A DNA stretch of 64,000 nucleotides from Marinobacter gudaonensis. GTDB taxonomy: Bacteria > Pseudomonadota > Gammaproteobacteria > Pseudomonadales > Oleiphilaceae. The notes beneath the pieces were generated by a model. That model had not been told where the DNA came from and ran no database searches. It saw only the letters and a program-made list of their open reading frames with translations. The translations under genes were made by a program, and so were the position numbers. Position 1 is the stretch's first letter. Every line of letters starts with the position of its first letter. Where the stretch lies: the NCBI RefSeq assembly GCF_900115175.1, contig NZ_FOYV01000001.1, positions 682,001 through 746,000 on the forward strand. Direction: 5' to 3'. Of the stretch, positions 39,635-48,965 are shown piece by piece.

Positions 39635-40669
39635 ATGCCAATGAAAGCCTTGTTGAGTCCGCTTGCGGCTGCGGCCATCCTTCTTACCGTCAGCGCGGCC
39701 GCGAGGGCCGATCTCGTGGTGCTCCAGTATCACCATGTGAGTGACAGCACGCCGCCGGCGACGACCACGTCGGTGTCGCTGTTTCGCAAACAGCTGGACA
39801 TGATTGACGACCTTGGGCTCGAGGTGGTGCCCCTTCTCGAAGGCACCCGCAACACCCGGAACGGCAACCAGCCCGAGGAAAACCGGATTGCTATTACCTT
39901 TGACGATGCCTACGACTCTGTTTTCCACCAGGCTGCCCCCATGCTGGCCGAGCGTGATTATCCCTACACCATTTTTGTCAACACCGATGCCGTTGGCGGC
40001 CGGGGCTACATGACCTGGGATCAGATTCGCGAACTGGCCACCCGGCCGGGGGTCACCATCGCCAACCACAGCGCCGACCACGGACACCTGGCCCGCAAGC
40101 CCGATGAATCCCTCGAGGCCTGGCAGAAGCGGATTACACAGAGCCTGGATGAAGCCCAGGAAGCCCTGGAAAGCCAGCTCGAAGACCCCGCGCCAATGTT
40201 TGCCTATCCCTACGGCGAATTCGATGAGGGCCTTGAGCAGGAGATTGCAAAACGCGAATGGTACGGTTTCGGACAACAATCCGGCGCCATTGGCCCGAAA
40301 ACCGCAACCACCCGACTACCCCGCTTCCCCATGGCCAACGCTTACGGCCAACTGGGCAGCCTGGAAACCAAACTCACCAGCAAGGCGTTTCCGATTGACA
40401 CCGGTAAGCTGCCCGATGGCGTGATGTCGAAGAACCCGCCCACACTCGAATTCCCGCTGGTGGATGCGATGGATGCGAGCCGCCTGACCTGTTTTGCCTC
40501 AGGCAAAGGGCGGATAGATTTCGAGGTGATCGATGGCACCGTACGGGTGACGGCACCCGGCGGCTTTGACAGCCGGCGCTTTCGCTACAACTGTACCCAT
40601 CCCGCCGGCAACGGCCGGTATTACTGGCTTTCCCAGCAATGGCTGGACCTGAGCCAACCGGAAGACTGA
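39635..40669 (+). CDS. Secreted polysaccharide deacetylase
   Basis: The 344-residue protein has a signal peptide (about 1-26, ending AAARA) and a CE4 NodB-homology domain: TFDDAYDSVF (catalytic Asp pair near 94), HSADHGHL (metal His pair near 150-154) and FAYPYGEFDE (about 195). A C-terminal beta-rich tail follows (about 260-344). AGGAG just before ATG 39635 fixes the start; an ATG at 39614 would add seven residues and has no Shine-Dalgarno. The substrate is unknown (peptidoglycan or extracellular polysaccharide). It converges on the MalM-like gene 4 bp away. Confidence 0.9.
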   Translation: MPMKALLSPLAAAAILLTVSAAARADLVVLQYHHVSDSTPPATTTSVSLFRKQLDMIDDLGLEVVPLLEGTRNTRNGNQPEENRIAITFDDAYDSVFHQAAPMLAERDYPYTIFVNTDAVGGRGYMTWDQIRELATRPGVTIANHSADHGHLARKPDESLEAWQKRITQSLDEAQEALESQLEDPAPMFAYPYGEFDEGLEQEIAKREWYGFGQQSGAIGPKTATTRLPRFPMANAYGQLGSLETKLTSKAFPIDTGKLPDGVMSKNPPTLEFPLVDAMDASRLTCFASGKGRIDFEVIDGTVRVTAPGGFDSRRFRYNCTHPAGNGRYYWLSQQWLDLSQPED

Positions 40670-40673
40670 GCCG

Positions 40674-41741
40674 TCAGGGCTCCAGTTCCTCCAAACCGAT
40701 TTCGCCCACCGGAACATGGGGAATTTTCTTGGGGCCGGCCCCGGTCTCGATCACTGTCTGGCCGGCCAGGTCCTCCGACCTGGTCAGTACCAGCAGCCAT
40801 CGTTCTCCCCGTCCCGGAAAGGCCGGAATGACGGCTTCCAGAAAACCCCGGCGATGCCAGTTCTCGGGGGTGAACGCCATCACCAGATCGGTAACCAGGC
40901 GCAGCGGTTGCCGCTGGTCATCCAGAAATACCACCGAAGGCACGAACACGCCGTTCCTGACGTAAGAGCGCAGGCGGAACAGGAACGCGTCTCCACCTGC
41001 CCCGGGCGCCGGCAGTTGGATTAACTGGTACCGGCTGTTTCCAGTGAGAAAGTCATGTCTGGGCGAATCCTGATCCAGACTGATGCCGAACTCCCGATCC
41101 GGCTGCCATTGCTCATAGCCCGCGTCCAGTGAGTCGCAGCAAGTGTCGGTAAAACGCTGGAGAAAACCCGGCCCACCGGAGTCGATGCCGAGAATGGCAA
41201 AGGCCTCGGGCTCACCTGCGGGTGGGGACTGAGAAGTTGTTGCTTCCGATTGCCGGTGGTAGACGCTGGCCTCGGTAAGCTGCACCGGCGGCTCGGACCG
41301 GCCTTTCTCACCCTCTGGGCGGGTATCCGGCCGGTAGTAGCTGACCCGGACATTGCCCTGGGCATCTCGCCAGGTAAAGTAGGGTTGGCGCTCACCCGGG
41401 CGAACATAGCCATCACGGGCCAGTTGCTCGGCGTCCGGGTAATTCTCCAGGGTGTATTCGGTTTCTTCTTCAAGCGCCGAAGATGGGGGTCTGTTTTTCC
41501 CCGAACCCTGTTCGGCGGCATCCGGCCTGTTGGCAGTTTGCGCCGTTTTTTCGTCCTCGGCCTCTCCGGAGCTGCCTTCCACGATGGGCGAGTAACGGAC
41601 CCTGCCCTGCTCATCAACCCAGGTGAAATAACCTTCCCGTTCCGAGACCGTCGACCCGCCCAGCTGGCAGCCGGCCAGAACAGCAGCAAACAGGATGCAT
41701 AGCGGTTTCAGTCTCGCGGCTTCGGTCACGACGGTTTGCAT
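40674..41741 (-). CDS. MalM-like lipoprotein with duplicated FTWxDxQG motif
   Basis: The 355-residue product has a lipoprotein signal peptide with lipobox LAGC (Cys near 25; +2 Gln suggests outer membrane). Two copies of a DUF4124-like strand motif follow, YFTWVDEQGRVRYSP (about 37-51) and YFTWRDAQGNVRVSYY (about 119-134). The C-terminal half (about 210-355) resembles E. coli MalM: NGVFVPSVVFLDDQ aligns with its VFAPNVLILDQ, and LLVLTRSEDLAGQT with its VLVFTTEKDLQQTT. MalM function is unknown. It is last in the minus-strand operon starting at 45292, 21 bp after the FadL-like gene. Confidence 0.7.
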   Translation of the reverse strand: MQTVVTEAARLKPLCILFAAVLAGCQLGGSTVSEREGYFTWVDEQGRVRYSPIVEGSSGEAEDEKTAQTANRPDAAEQGSGKNRPPSSALEEETEYTLENYPDAEQLARDGYVRPGERQPYFTWRDAQGNVRVSYYRPDTRPEGEKGRSEPPVQLTEASVYHRQSEATTSQSPPAGEPEAFAILGIDSGGPGFLQRFTDTCCDSLDAGYEQWQPDREFGISLDQDSPRHDFLTGNSRYQLIQLPAPGAGGDAFLFRLRSYVRNGVFVPSVVFLDDQRQPLRLVTDLVMAFTPENWHRRGFLEAVIPAFPGRGERWLLVLTRSEDLAGQTVIETGAGPKKIPHVPVGEIGLEELEP

Positions 41742-41762
41742 CTCCCCGGACGGTAACGGACC

Positions 41763-43388
41763 TCAGAATTTGGTTCGGAAACTGAGCCCCGCCATGACAA
41801 CCCTCAACGACGTCTTGATATCCAGCCCGGCGTAGGGGTTGTAGATGATGTTGGTGATATTGTCGCAGTTTACGTTACAGCTGGTGTCGGCAGGAATGGA
41901 CTCAATGGAATGCAGGTAACTCAGGTTCATGTCGATCTCAGTGTCCTTGTCCCACTTGTAACCCATGCCGACGCTGTAGAGGTTGGCGCCACCGAAGGGC
42001 GCCATGACCTGCCGCTGGTCGTCCGGAATGACCGAATCACGGATCTCGACACCAGCCCGCAGATCCAGTCGGGAGGAGGCGTGGAATTCCATGCCGAAGG
42101 CCCAGTTCCACTGGCTCTTGAAGCCCAGGGGCAACCTGAGGGTATTGGGGGTTGCGTTATCCGGTGACAGGATACGGGCCGCATTGAGGAATTCCAGGTT
42201 GCGGTCGAACCGGAACACGAAGGCGTCCCACTGTTTGTAGTCGGTCCAGCCAATGTCCGCATTCAGGGTGAGCTTGGGATGCACATCCACACTGATACCA
42301 GTCTGGAAATGCTGCGGGTACACCAGATCCATGCTGACGTTCCCGGCCTCCCTCGGCGCGCCGGACGGCAGACTGAGGATGGCCGAGGTGATGGCCCCCA
42401 GAACGGAGCCGTTGACGCTCTGCCAGAAGCCGGACCAGTCATCGGTGTACTGGATCTCGAAGGTGCCCTTCATGTTCATTTCGGCTTCGGAGGTGTAGCT
42501 CGCCCCCCAGCTGAACCAGTCCGTTGGCTCCCACATCACGCCCAGGGCATAAGTGGGCGACAGGGTCTCCTGCACGTTGATGTTCAGGGCACCGATGTCG
42601 TCCCAGGGGCCCACATTGCCCCCACACAGCGCCAGCCACGGCTGCAGCGGCTCATCACCGCTTTCGCAGTTGAAGGCATCCTGCAGAATCTCCGCCACGC
42701 CCAGCAGCATATTCGGGGCCCGCATGTACTGATCGGCGGCAATACCCATGTGGGACAGGTGAATCCCCGCCCCCACGGACCATTCGTCGTTGATCTCGTA
42801 ACCGACGGTGGGCGACAGGTAGGTGGTTCTCTGCAGGGCAGTAGCCTGCGGCTGATAGCGACCGGGGTCGTCCTTGTCCCGATAGAAGCCGGCCGCAAGT
42901 GGCAGGTAAAAGGCGTTACCAAAGGTGAGCTTGGAGCCGGGCGGATTGATGCTGACCCCCGCCGATGGCGCCACGGCCGGCCCCGGCGGAGCCCGCAGAA
43001 TGCCATAGCCGGGGATGTACAGGGCCACATTGTTGGTGTGGCTGTGGGTATTGGCTACCGGATCCCGCTGTTTTCCGGTCAGCGGATCAATCTCAAGACC
43101 GTCGATTCCGAAAATTTCATAGCCTTCCGGAGCGGTGAAATCGGCGTCGATATCGAGGTAGACGCTCATCAGGTTGACTTCAAGCTGACGACCCTCGAGC
43201 TTGGTCAGACCGGCAGGGTTGTAATGGATGGCCATCAGCCCTGGCGGATCGGCCGTCACCGCATTGCCGAGGGCCAGGGCCTTGGGGTGGATGGTCAGGT
43301 TCTGAGCCAGCTGAGCCTGGGCACCACACGAGATGGTGGTGGCGATCAGGGCCGCGAGAATCTGCCGGTTGTGGCTGTTCTGTGCCAT
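41763..43388 (-). CDS. FadL-like outer-membrane transport protein
   Basis: This is an OmpP1/FadL-family beta-barrel of 541 residues, larger than E. coli FadL (~446). A signal peptide (about 1-25, ending GAQA) is followed by the hatch motif YNPAGLTKLEG with the family NPA signature (about 58). A loop with a Cys pair (about 240-255) may form a disulfide, and the last residue is Phe, as in most barrel proteins. Met at 43388 with GGGAAG upstream is preferred over the longer frame to 43430. Such proteins import hydrophobic compounds. Genes before (barrel) and after (MalM-like lipoprotein) are 38 and 21 bp away. Confidence 0.85.
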   Translation of the reverse strand: MAQNSHNRQILAALIATTISCGAQAQLAQNLTIHPKALALGNAVTADPPGLMAIHYNPAGLTKLEGRQLEVNLMSVYLDIDADFTAPEGYEIFGIDGLEIDPLTGKQRDPVANTHSHTNNVALYIPGYGILRAPPGPAVAPSAGVSINPPGSKLTFGNAFYLPLAAGFYRDKDDPGRYQPQATALQRTTYLSPTVGYEINDEWSVGAGIHLSHMGIAADQYMRAPNMLLGVAEILQDAFNCESGDEPLQPWLALCGGNVGPWDDIGALNINVQETLSPTYALGVMWEPTDWFSWGASYTSEAEMNMKGTFEIQYTDDWSGFWQSVNGSVLGAITSAILSLPSGAPREAGNVSMDLVYPQHFQTGISVDVHPKLTLNADIGWTDYKQWDAFVFRFDRNLEFLNAARILSPDNATPNTLRLPLGFKSQWNWAFGMEFHASSRLDLRAGVEIRDSVIPDDQRQVMAPFGGANLYSVGMGYKWDKDTEIDMNLSYLHSIESIPADTSCNVNCDNITNIIYNPYAGLDIKTSLRVVMAGLSFRTKF

Positions 43389-43426
43389 GAAAAGCTTCCC
43401 TTCCCGTTGATCGCGAACGACACCAA

Positions 43427-44437
43427 TCACTCTTTGAGTCCGGAGAAATTGATGGGCAGGGAGACGCCCAGCGAGAAGTCCGGCGCGTCTTCGGTGAGGC
43501 CGATACCCAGGCTGGTATTAATGATGGTCGTGTCACTCACCCGAGTACCCAGAGACATGCTCAGGAAACCGGTCATCTGGTCCTGCGCCACCGCCTGGTC
43601 GCCGTTGGAAAAGGTCAGCACGGTTTCATCGCTGTAACTCAGCTGGGCCGAAATACTCAGCGAAATATCGTAGGACAGGGAGTAGGCAAAGCCGGCAGAG
43701 CCAGAGAGGCCGAAGCCGGGATCCACTTCTTCCAGAAGGCGCGCTCCGCGTACCTGCTGGAGATCCTCCGCCGGGAGGTTATAGGTAGCGCTGACCGAAC
43801 CGAACACCACCACCGGATCCAGCACTTTCGACAGGCTTGCGCCACCGCCGATGGAGTAGTAACCGCTGCCGGTGGACAGCTGCTCCTGTATGTCAATTTC
43901 GTAGGGGCTGACACCGGTCTTGGTCGTCAGGGTGCCAAACAGCGTTGTCGACATCTTGCCCGGGACATAGGCGAAGGGCTGCCAGCGCCCGGTGAAGGAA
44001 ATGTCGCCAAAATCGTAAACCGTCAACTCATCCTGGGTATCGTACTTCACCACCAGTGGAATCCGGGTGCCCACGGTCAGGTTATCCAGCAGACCGTAAT
44101 CGTAGGAGAACGCGTTGGTGAAGTTGTGGGTCGCCGATGGGACCACATCCAGATTGCGCACCGAACCATTGGTAATGGCCAGATCAAGACGCTGGTCTGC
44201 GGTATAGGAGTAATCGAACGAGTAGTTCAGCGAATGGGAGCCTTTTTTCTGCAGCGAGTAATTCTTCTCGGCTGCCTGGAACACTTCCTCAAGCTGCTGG
44301 GACGCATCTTCGTCGCCCTCCTGCTTCGCCAGTGCCTCGCGGGCCTGGTCTACACTGCCTTCCTGCGCCAGGGTCATACCCGGAAGCAGACCTGCCGTGG
44401 AAACAAGGATAAAACCTCGCACAAACCAACGATTCAT
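43427..44437 (-). CDS. Outer-membrane beta-barrel with helical N-terminus
   Basis: The 336-residue protein has a signal peptide (about 1-24, ending TLAQ), an acidic helical or coiled-coil stretch (25-60, QAREALAKQEGDEDASQQLE), and then alternating beta-strands consistent with a 12- to 14-strand barrel (YSFDYSY, GTRIPLVV, FTGRWQPFAY). The closest thing I recognise is proteins annotated only as transporter. The layout (helical plug or coil plus barrel, beside a C39 peptidase) resembles FapF in Pseudomonas amyloid secretion, without proof of homology. It lies 54 bp after the peptidase gene. Confidence 0.65.
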   Translation of the reverse strand: MNRWFVRGFILVSTAGLLPGMTLAQEGSVDQAREALAKQEGDEDASQQLEEVFQAAEKNYSLQKKGSHSLNYSFDYSYTADQRLDLAITNGSVRNLDVVPSATHNFTNAFSYDYGLLDNLTVGTRIPLVVKYDTQDELTVYDFGDISFTGRWQPFAYVPGKMSTTLFGTLTTKTGVSPYEIDIQEQLSTGSGYYSIGGGASLSKVLDPVVVFGSVSATYNLPAEDLQQVRGARLLEEVDPGFGLSGSAGFAYSLSYDISLSISAQLSYSDETVLTFSNGDQAVAQDQMTGFLSMSLGTRVSDTTIINTSLGIGLTEDAPDFSLGVSLPINFSGLKE

Positions 44438-44491
44438 CCTGACTCCCTTATTTTATTTGTCTCAGTCCTGACCCGGGGTAGCCCCGGAAGA

Positions 44492-45292
44492 TTAGTTCCG
44501 GCGGTAGTGCAGCTGTTTTCGGGTGTTCTCGACACTGCCGTCGGGGTTGTTCTTCTGCCGTTCCAGCAGATTCTGGATGCGCCTTTCGGTGGCCTCGTGA
44601 AATGCCGGTATCCGCTCCAGCGCCAGGAGGGTCATTGTCTGATCATCCACAAAGCGAAGGTCCTCTTCCTTGAGCTCGAGGTTATCAAGCGGTTTGTCAC
44701 TGCCCGGGAACACAATGAACAGAACGTTGTCGTCCCACTTCTCTTCAAACTGCGCCAGCGTGAAGGAAATGTTTCCGACCGAGGGATCGGCCACATAGGC
44801 CCGACCGTCGCGGATAGTGCGCAGCACCACGAAATGCTTGAACCCGGCGTGGTGAATAGGAACGATGGCCGGATGGTCCAGGTCCTTGAGGTCATCGATG
44901 GTGGCGCGGAATCCACCAGACGGATAGCCAAGGGCCGTCACCAATCGCTTCATGTCGAGCATCGAAAAGGCGCGACGCTCAACAATGCGCTCACTCTCGC
45001 CGTAATGCAGCAAGCCTTCCATCACCTGACGTTCCGACAGGGTTCGCCCCAGGTAGAAATTCAGCACCGTGGTCAGCGCGGCACTGCCACAGCTGTAGTC
45101 GTAGGCCTGGCGGACAATGTTCCGATACTTCTGCTCCACCAGAGGCTCTACCCGCGCATCCAGTCTCAGCTCTACCGGACTGGCGTCGACATCCTGCTCG
45201 ATAACAATGGTGTTCTTCTCGAACGGCTCCACAACGGTGGCTTCCTGCACCATGGTGAATGTGAGAAGGGATCCAGCGAGCACCAGCAGCAT
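44492..45292 (-). CDS. C39-family cysteine peptidase, exported
   Basis: The 266-residue protein has a short hydrophobic N-terminal segment (about 1-18; few positive charges) and a bacteriocin-processing-type C39 domain: catalytic Cys in YDYSCGSAALTTVL (about 67), His in KHFVVLR (about 149) and Asp in VADPSVGNIS (about 164). It is not fused to an ABC transporter, so it is a stand-alone C39 enzyme like FapD. The C-terminal 70 residues are charged and helical. It heads the minus-strand operon with two outer-membrane proteins and a lipoprotein, divergent from malT by 249 bp. Confidence 0.8.
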   Translation of the reverse strand: MLLVLAGSLLTFTMVQEATVVEPFEKNTIVIEQDVDASPVELRLDARVEPLVEQKYRNIVRQAYDYSCGSAALTTVLNFYLGRTLSERQVMEGLLHYGESERIVERRAFSMLDMKRLVTALGYPSGGFRATIDDLKDLDHPAIVPIHHAGFKHFVVLRTIRDGRAYVADPSVGNISFTLAQFEEKWDDNVLFIVFPGSDKPLDNLELKEEDLRFVDDQTMTLLALERIPAFHEATERRIQNLLERQKNNPDGSVENTRKQLHYRRN

Positions 45293-45541
45293 GTCAGTCG
45301 AACGTCCTGTTTTTATTGGCCCCGACTAGCGCCGGGTTACACGTTGTTACGGTAAGATACCGAAATCACCAGCGCCTGAAAGATAACTGTGCCTCAAATC
45401 TGTGGCAGCAACCGCCGGGATGCACACCGCTTTTGAGAACTGGTTCAAGACACCATCCGGGCCAGTGGCAACAGTTGACGATAGAACCCAAAGCCGGTAT
45501 CAACACTTATCCAGACCGTTCACTTCCTGACGTAGATCCTG
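45293..45541. promoter_or_regulatory. Divergent intergenic region C39 operon/malT
   Basis: This 249-bp gap must hold the promoters of malT and of the leftward four-gene operon. The best MalT-box-like sites are CGGGATGCAC (45417-45426) and CACCATCCGG (45451-45460), each only 6 of 10 matches to GGGGA(T/G)GAGG or its complement, not better than chance. I see no strong palindrome and no tRNA-like fold. Promoter hexamers cannot be chosen with confidence. Confidence 0.4.
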
Positions 45542-48298
45542 ATGACAACAACACTGAATCCGGGACAGATCACCTTTATCGCCGCCAAGAACCAGAGCCC
45601 GGTGCCGCCTCCAGCCCTGTTGCCCAGAGAGAAGTTCAACGACCTGCTCCACGGCCTGGAACCGGTCAGCCTGCTTCTGGTGCACGCGCCGGCCGGCTAC
45701 GGCAAGACCACCACCATGGCCGAACGGTTGGCGACGCTTGAGGCCCGGTCAGCCTGGTTCCGGCTGGAATCCGGGGACAACGACCCGGCTCGGTTTGCCG
45801 GCTACCTGGCCAACGCCCTGAACGGGGCCACGGATGGCGCGTGCGTGGATGTGCTTAACGGCCTCCAGCAGCAGGGTTACGCACATCTCGAAGCCTTTCT
45901 GACCGATTTGCTGGCGGCGCTGCCCCAGGACGACCAGCCTCTGTACCTTGTGCTGGACGATTACCACCTGATCAGCAATCCAGACATCCACGACGCACTG
46001 CGTTTCCTGCTCAGGCACCTTCCGGGCTATCTCACTCTGGTTCTGGTCAGCCGCACCGTTCCGCCGGTAGGCGTGGCTCAATTGAGGATGCAAGGCAGGC
46101 TCTCGGAGATCACCAGCCGCCATCTCGGATTCACCCCGGACGAGGCCCAGCACTATCTGCAGGCCAGACTGCCGTTCGAGGTCTCGCGGGAAGATATAGA
46201 ACGAGCGGTGCGCCGGGTCGAAGGCTGGATCTCAGCTCTCCAGTTGTTGTCAGCTTCTTCTGCCACCAGCATCGAGTTCAGTGAGTTCGTGGATCAGCTG
46301 GAACACGGCAATCAGAACATCTTTGACTACTTCGACGAACTGCTCGGCAACGATCTGACCGATCAGCAACGGCGGTTCCTGATGCGCACGAGCATCCTGG
46401 ACCGGTTTAATGCCGGCATGGTGATGCGGGTGATGGACGACACCGACGGCCAGGCGCTGCTCAGCAGCCTGCTTTCCATGGGGCTGTTCATTACTCCGGT
46501 GGACAACTCCGCTCTCTGGTTCCGGTACCACCCTCTCTTTTCGGTGTACCTGCGCCATCTACTCACCTGTACCACCCGCGAGAATCAGCGCGACCTTCAC
46601 CAGCGGGCGACCGATGCCTGGCTGGAGCTCAACCATGCGGAAGAGGGCGCCAAGCACGCGATTGCTGCGGAAGATCCGGAACGCATCACCCGGGTTCTGA
46701 CCCTTCATGGTCGCAAGTTCTTCACCGAGGGCCAGTTCAGCCTGCTGCAACGCTGCCTGGACACCCTGCCCCAGGAGATCATTGCCGATGACCCCACGCT
46801 GACCCTGCTGCGAGCCTGGGTGGCCCAGGGCCAGTACAAGTTCGATGAAGTTGAGAACTGGCTCTCGGCAGCGGAAGCCCGGCTTCAAGCCTCCATGAGC
46901 CAGGACACCCAGCGGGCCGTGCATGGCGAATTCAGCGCGATCCGGGCACAAGTGGCCATGAACTACGGGGACGGCGATCGAGCCCTGGTTCTCGCCCGAG
47001 AAGCCATCGAACAGGAAGCCCGCTACCTGCCAACCTCGCGGGTGGCCGCGGCCTCGGTGATCGGCGAGGCACTGTTCGTGAAAGGTGAACTGGAAGAAGC
47101 GCTGGCGCGGATGCAGGACACCGAACACCTGGCCCGCGCCCACCAGGCACACCAGAACGTGCTCTGGGCCCTGTGCCAGCAAAGTGAGATCAGCGTTGCC
47201 ATGGGGCTGTTGCAGAAGGCCTACAACATCCAGGAACGCGCTTTCCAGTACGCCGAGGAAAACCACCTGAACCATCTGCCGATCCTGGAATTCCTGTTCC
47301 GGATTCGCAGCCAGATCATGTGGGAGTGGCACCATCTGGAGAGCGCTGAACGCTGCGCCCTCCAGGGCATCGAAATTCTCGAGGCCCAGGGCGAACGCTG
47401 GTATGTGCAGAGTTACACTTCCCTGGCCAAGGTGGCCCAGGCCCGCGGCAGGCAGAGCCTGTGCGCCGACTATATTGCCAAGATCCAGAAGATGCTGGCC
47501 TCCAGTGACTACCACCTGGACTGGGTCGCCAACGCCCACGCCACCATGCTCTCCTACTGGGACGCCGTGCGCGACCGCGACGCCATCCAACGTTGGCTAA
47601 CCATCGCCCCTCACTGCGACCCGGTGGCCGCCACCAACCACTTCTACCAGTGCAATGGCCGCAACCAGGCCCGGGCACTGATCAGTCTTGGCCAGTTCGA
47701 GCTTGCCCGTCCCCTGCTGGAAGCGCTGACGTCGGTGGCCGGCGAGTTCGGTCTGAAAACCGACCTGAACCGCAACCACATTGCCCTGGCTTATCTGTAT
47801 TGGCAGCTCGATGATCGCGACACGGCCTTGAGCCACATGAAAACCGCGCTGGAGCTGGCCAGCACCACAGGCGCGGTGGGCAGTTTTCTGCGCCTCGGCA
47901 AGGAGCTGATCGTTCTGCTCAAGGCGCTGATCAACGAACAGGCGATTGAAGGAATGGAGCTCCAACGGGCCGAGCGCCTGATCCAGCTGGCGCAGCAGCA
48001 ACGGGATTTCAGCCGGGCGATCCGGATTTCTCTGGACGAGGCCATCATCCAGGACATCATTGATCGCCCTGATGTGCCCGAGCTGATCCGGACCTCGCCG
48101 CTTACCCGCCGGGAATGGCAAATTCTCAGCCTGATTCACGCCGGCCTCTCCAACGACCAGATTGCCGAACACCTGAAGGTGGCCTCGACCACGGTCAAGA
48201 CCCACATACGCAGCCTGTATCAGAAGCAGAACATCAGCCATCGCTCGGAGGCGATCGAACTGGCCAAGGACCTGCTGAGCAAGATTCAGGGGGACTAG
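45542..48298 (+). CDS. malT: MalT, transcriptional activator of the maltose regulon
   Basis: The 918-residue LAL/STAND regulator has a Walker A HAPAGYGKTTT (about 45), NOD-type Walker B LVLDDYHLISNPDIH (about 140), a central superhelical TPR region (about 400-820) and a C-terminal LuxR HTH (about 855-918, REWQILSLIHAGLSNDQIAE). VPELIRTSPLTRREW and VKTHIRSLYQKQNISHR match E. coli MalT almost word for word, as do DDYHLISNP and the RxQ-rich middle. In E. coli it is activated by maltotriose and ATP. Length is close to 901 aa. It is divergent from the C39 operon and 9 kb from the transport genes. Confidence 0.9.
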   Translation: MTTTLNPGQITFIAAKNQSPVPPPALLPREKFNDLLHGLEPVSLLLVHAPAGYGKTTTMAERLATLEARSAWFRLESGDNDPARFAGYLANALNGATDGACVDVLNGLQQQGYAHLEAFLTDLLAALPQDDQPLYLVLDDYHLISNPDIHDALRFLLRHLPGYLTLVLVSRTVPPVGVAQLRMQGRLSEITSRHLGFTPDEAQHYLQARLPFEVSREDIERAVRRVEGWISALQLLSASSATSIEFSEFVDQLEHGNQNIFDYFDELLGNDLTDQQRRFLMRTSILDRFNAGMVMRVMDDTDGQALLSSLLSMGLFITPVDNSALWFRYHPLFSVYLRHLLTCTTRENQRDLHQRATDAWLELNHAEEGAKHAIAAEDPERITRVLTLHGRKFFTEGQFSLLQRCLDTLPQEIIADDPTLTLLRAWVAQGQYKFDEVENWLSAAEARLQASMSQDTQRAVHGEFSAIRAQVAMNYGDGDRALVLAREAIEQEARYLPTSRVAAASVIGEALFVKGELEEALARMQDTEHLARAHQAHQNVLWALCQQSEISVAMGLLQKAYNIQERAFQYAEENHLNHLPILEFLFRIRSQIMWEWHHLESAERCALQGIEILEAQGERWYVQSYTSLAKVAQARGRQSLCADYIAKIQKMLASSDYHLDWVANAHATMLSYWDAVRDRDAIQRWLTIAPHCDPVAATNHFYQCNGRNQARALISLGQFELARPLLEALTSVAGEFGLKTDLNRNHIALAYLYWQLDDRDTALSHMKTALELASTTGAVGSFLRLGKELIVLLKALINEQAIEGMELQRAERLIQLAQQQRDFSRAIRISLDEAIIQDIIDRPDVPELIRTSPLTRREWQILSLIHAGLSNDQIAEHLKVASTTVKTHIRSLYQKQNISHRSEAIELAKDLLSKIQGD

Positions 48299-48332
48299 CG
48301 CGGCGTCAGGCTTCCATTCCGTGGAGGCCCCG

Positions 48333-48965
48333 TCACCTCCCGGTTGCAGGGTCGCCCGGTGTGAGCGAGCGGAGCTGGCGGTCATGCATCCGACCCAGCA
48401 CTACCAGGGCAAGAATGGCACCGGACAGAGCCCAGGCCATGTCGGACTGGGTGTCCCAGACATAGCCCTGGGTGCCCAAGAACGACTCTGCAGCCTCTTC
48501 GCTCAGAAGTGCCACCCACCATTCGATCAGTTCGTAGAAGGCGCTCAGGGCCAGGCAGAAACACACGATAAAGAAAGACCGCCAGCCCCGGCGCGCAAAC
48601 ACCCCGAAGCGGATCACCAGCTCGCGGGCGATTACGGCCGGCACGAAGCCCTGGGCAAAGTGCCCCAATTTGTCGTAATTGTTACGCTGCCAGCCGAACC
48701 AGTCCCGGAACCAGTCAAAGGCCGGCACCTCGGCATAGGTGTAGTGACCGCCGACCATCAGGATGACCGCGTGTATCAGGATCAACTGATACACAAGCGG
48801 GGTAAGCGGGTAGCGAAAATAGCACCAGATTACCAGACCAAAACCGATCACGGCAGGCAATACTTCCAGTACCCAGGTCATCCGGTCCCGGGGACCAATG
48901 CCAGACCAGAGAAAAACCGCCAGAAAGGCGACAACCCAGGCCAGGGGGGCCAGTCTGTTACTCAT
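48333..48965 (-). CDS. DUF2238 (YjdF-like) membrane protein
   Basis: The 210-residue protein has six transmembrane helices (about 8-24, 32-50, 55-75, 110-125, 130-150 and 180-198) and the motifs NYDKLGHFAQGFVPA and FYELIEWWVALLSEE, both diagnostic of the YjdF/DUF2238 family. The function is not known. The last residue is followed by 34 bp to the end of malT, which converges. It directly abuts the upstream amidohydrolase gene, whose stop is at 48966, so the two are probably cotranscribed. Confidence 0.85.
   Translation of the reverse strand: MSNRLAPLAWVVAFLAVFLWSGIGPRDRMTWVLEVLPAVIGFGLVIWCYFRYPLTPLVYQLILIHAVILMVGGHYTYAEVPAFDWFRDWFGWQRNNYDKLGHFAQGFVPAVIARELVIRFGVFARRGWRSFFIVCFCLALSAFYELIEWWVALLSEEAAESFLGTQGYVWDTQSDMAWALSGAILALVVLGRMHDRQLRSLTPGDPATGR

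Noticed and set aside
44126..45355. 409-aa plus-strand ORF opposite the barrel and C39 genes
   Set aside because: It is antisense to well-supported exported proteins, with a composition typical of shadow frames and no recognisable domain.
45293..45541. MalT boxes between the C39 operon and malT
   Set aside because: The best sites match only 6 of 10 positions, not distinguishable from chance in GC-rich DNA.
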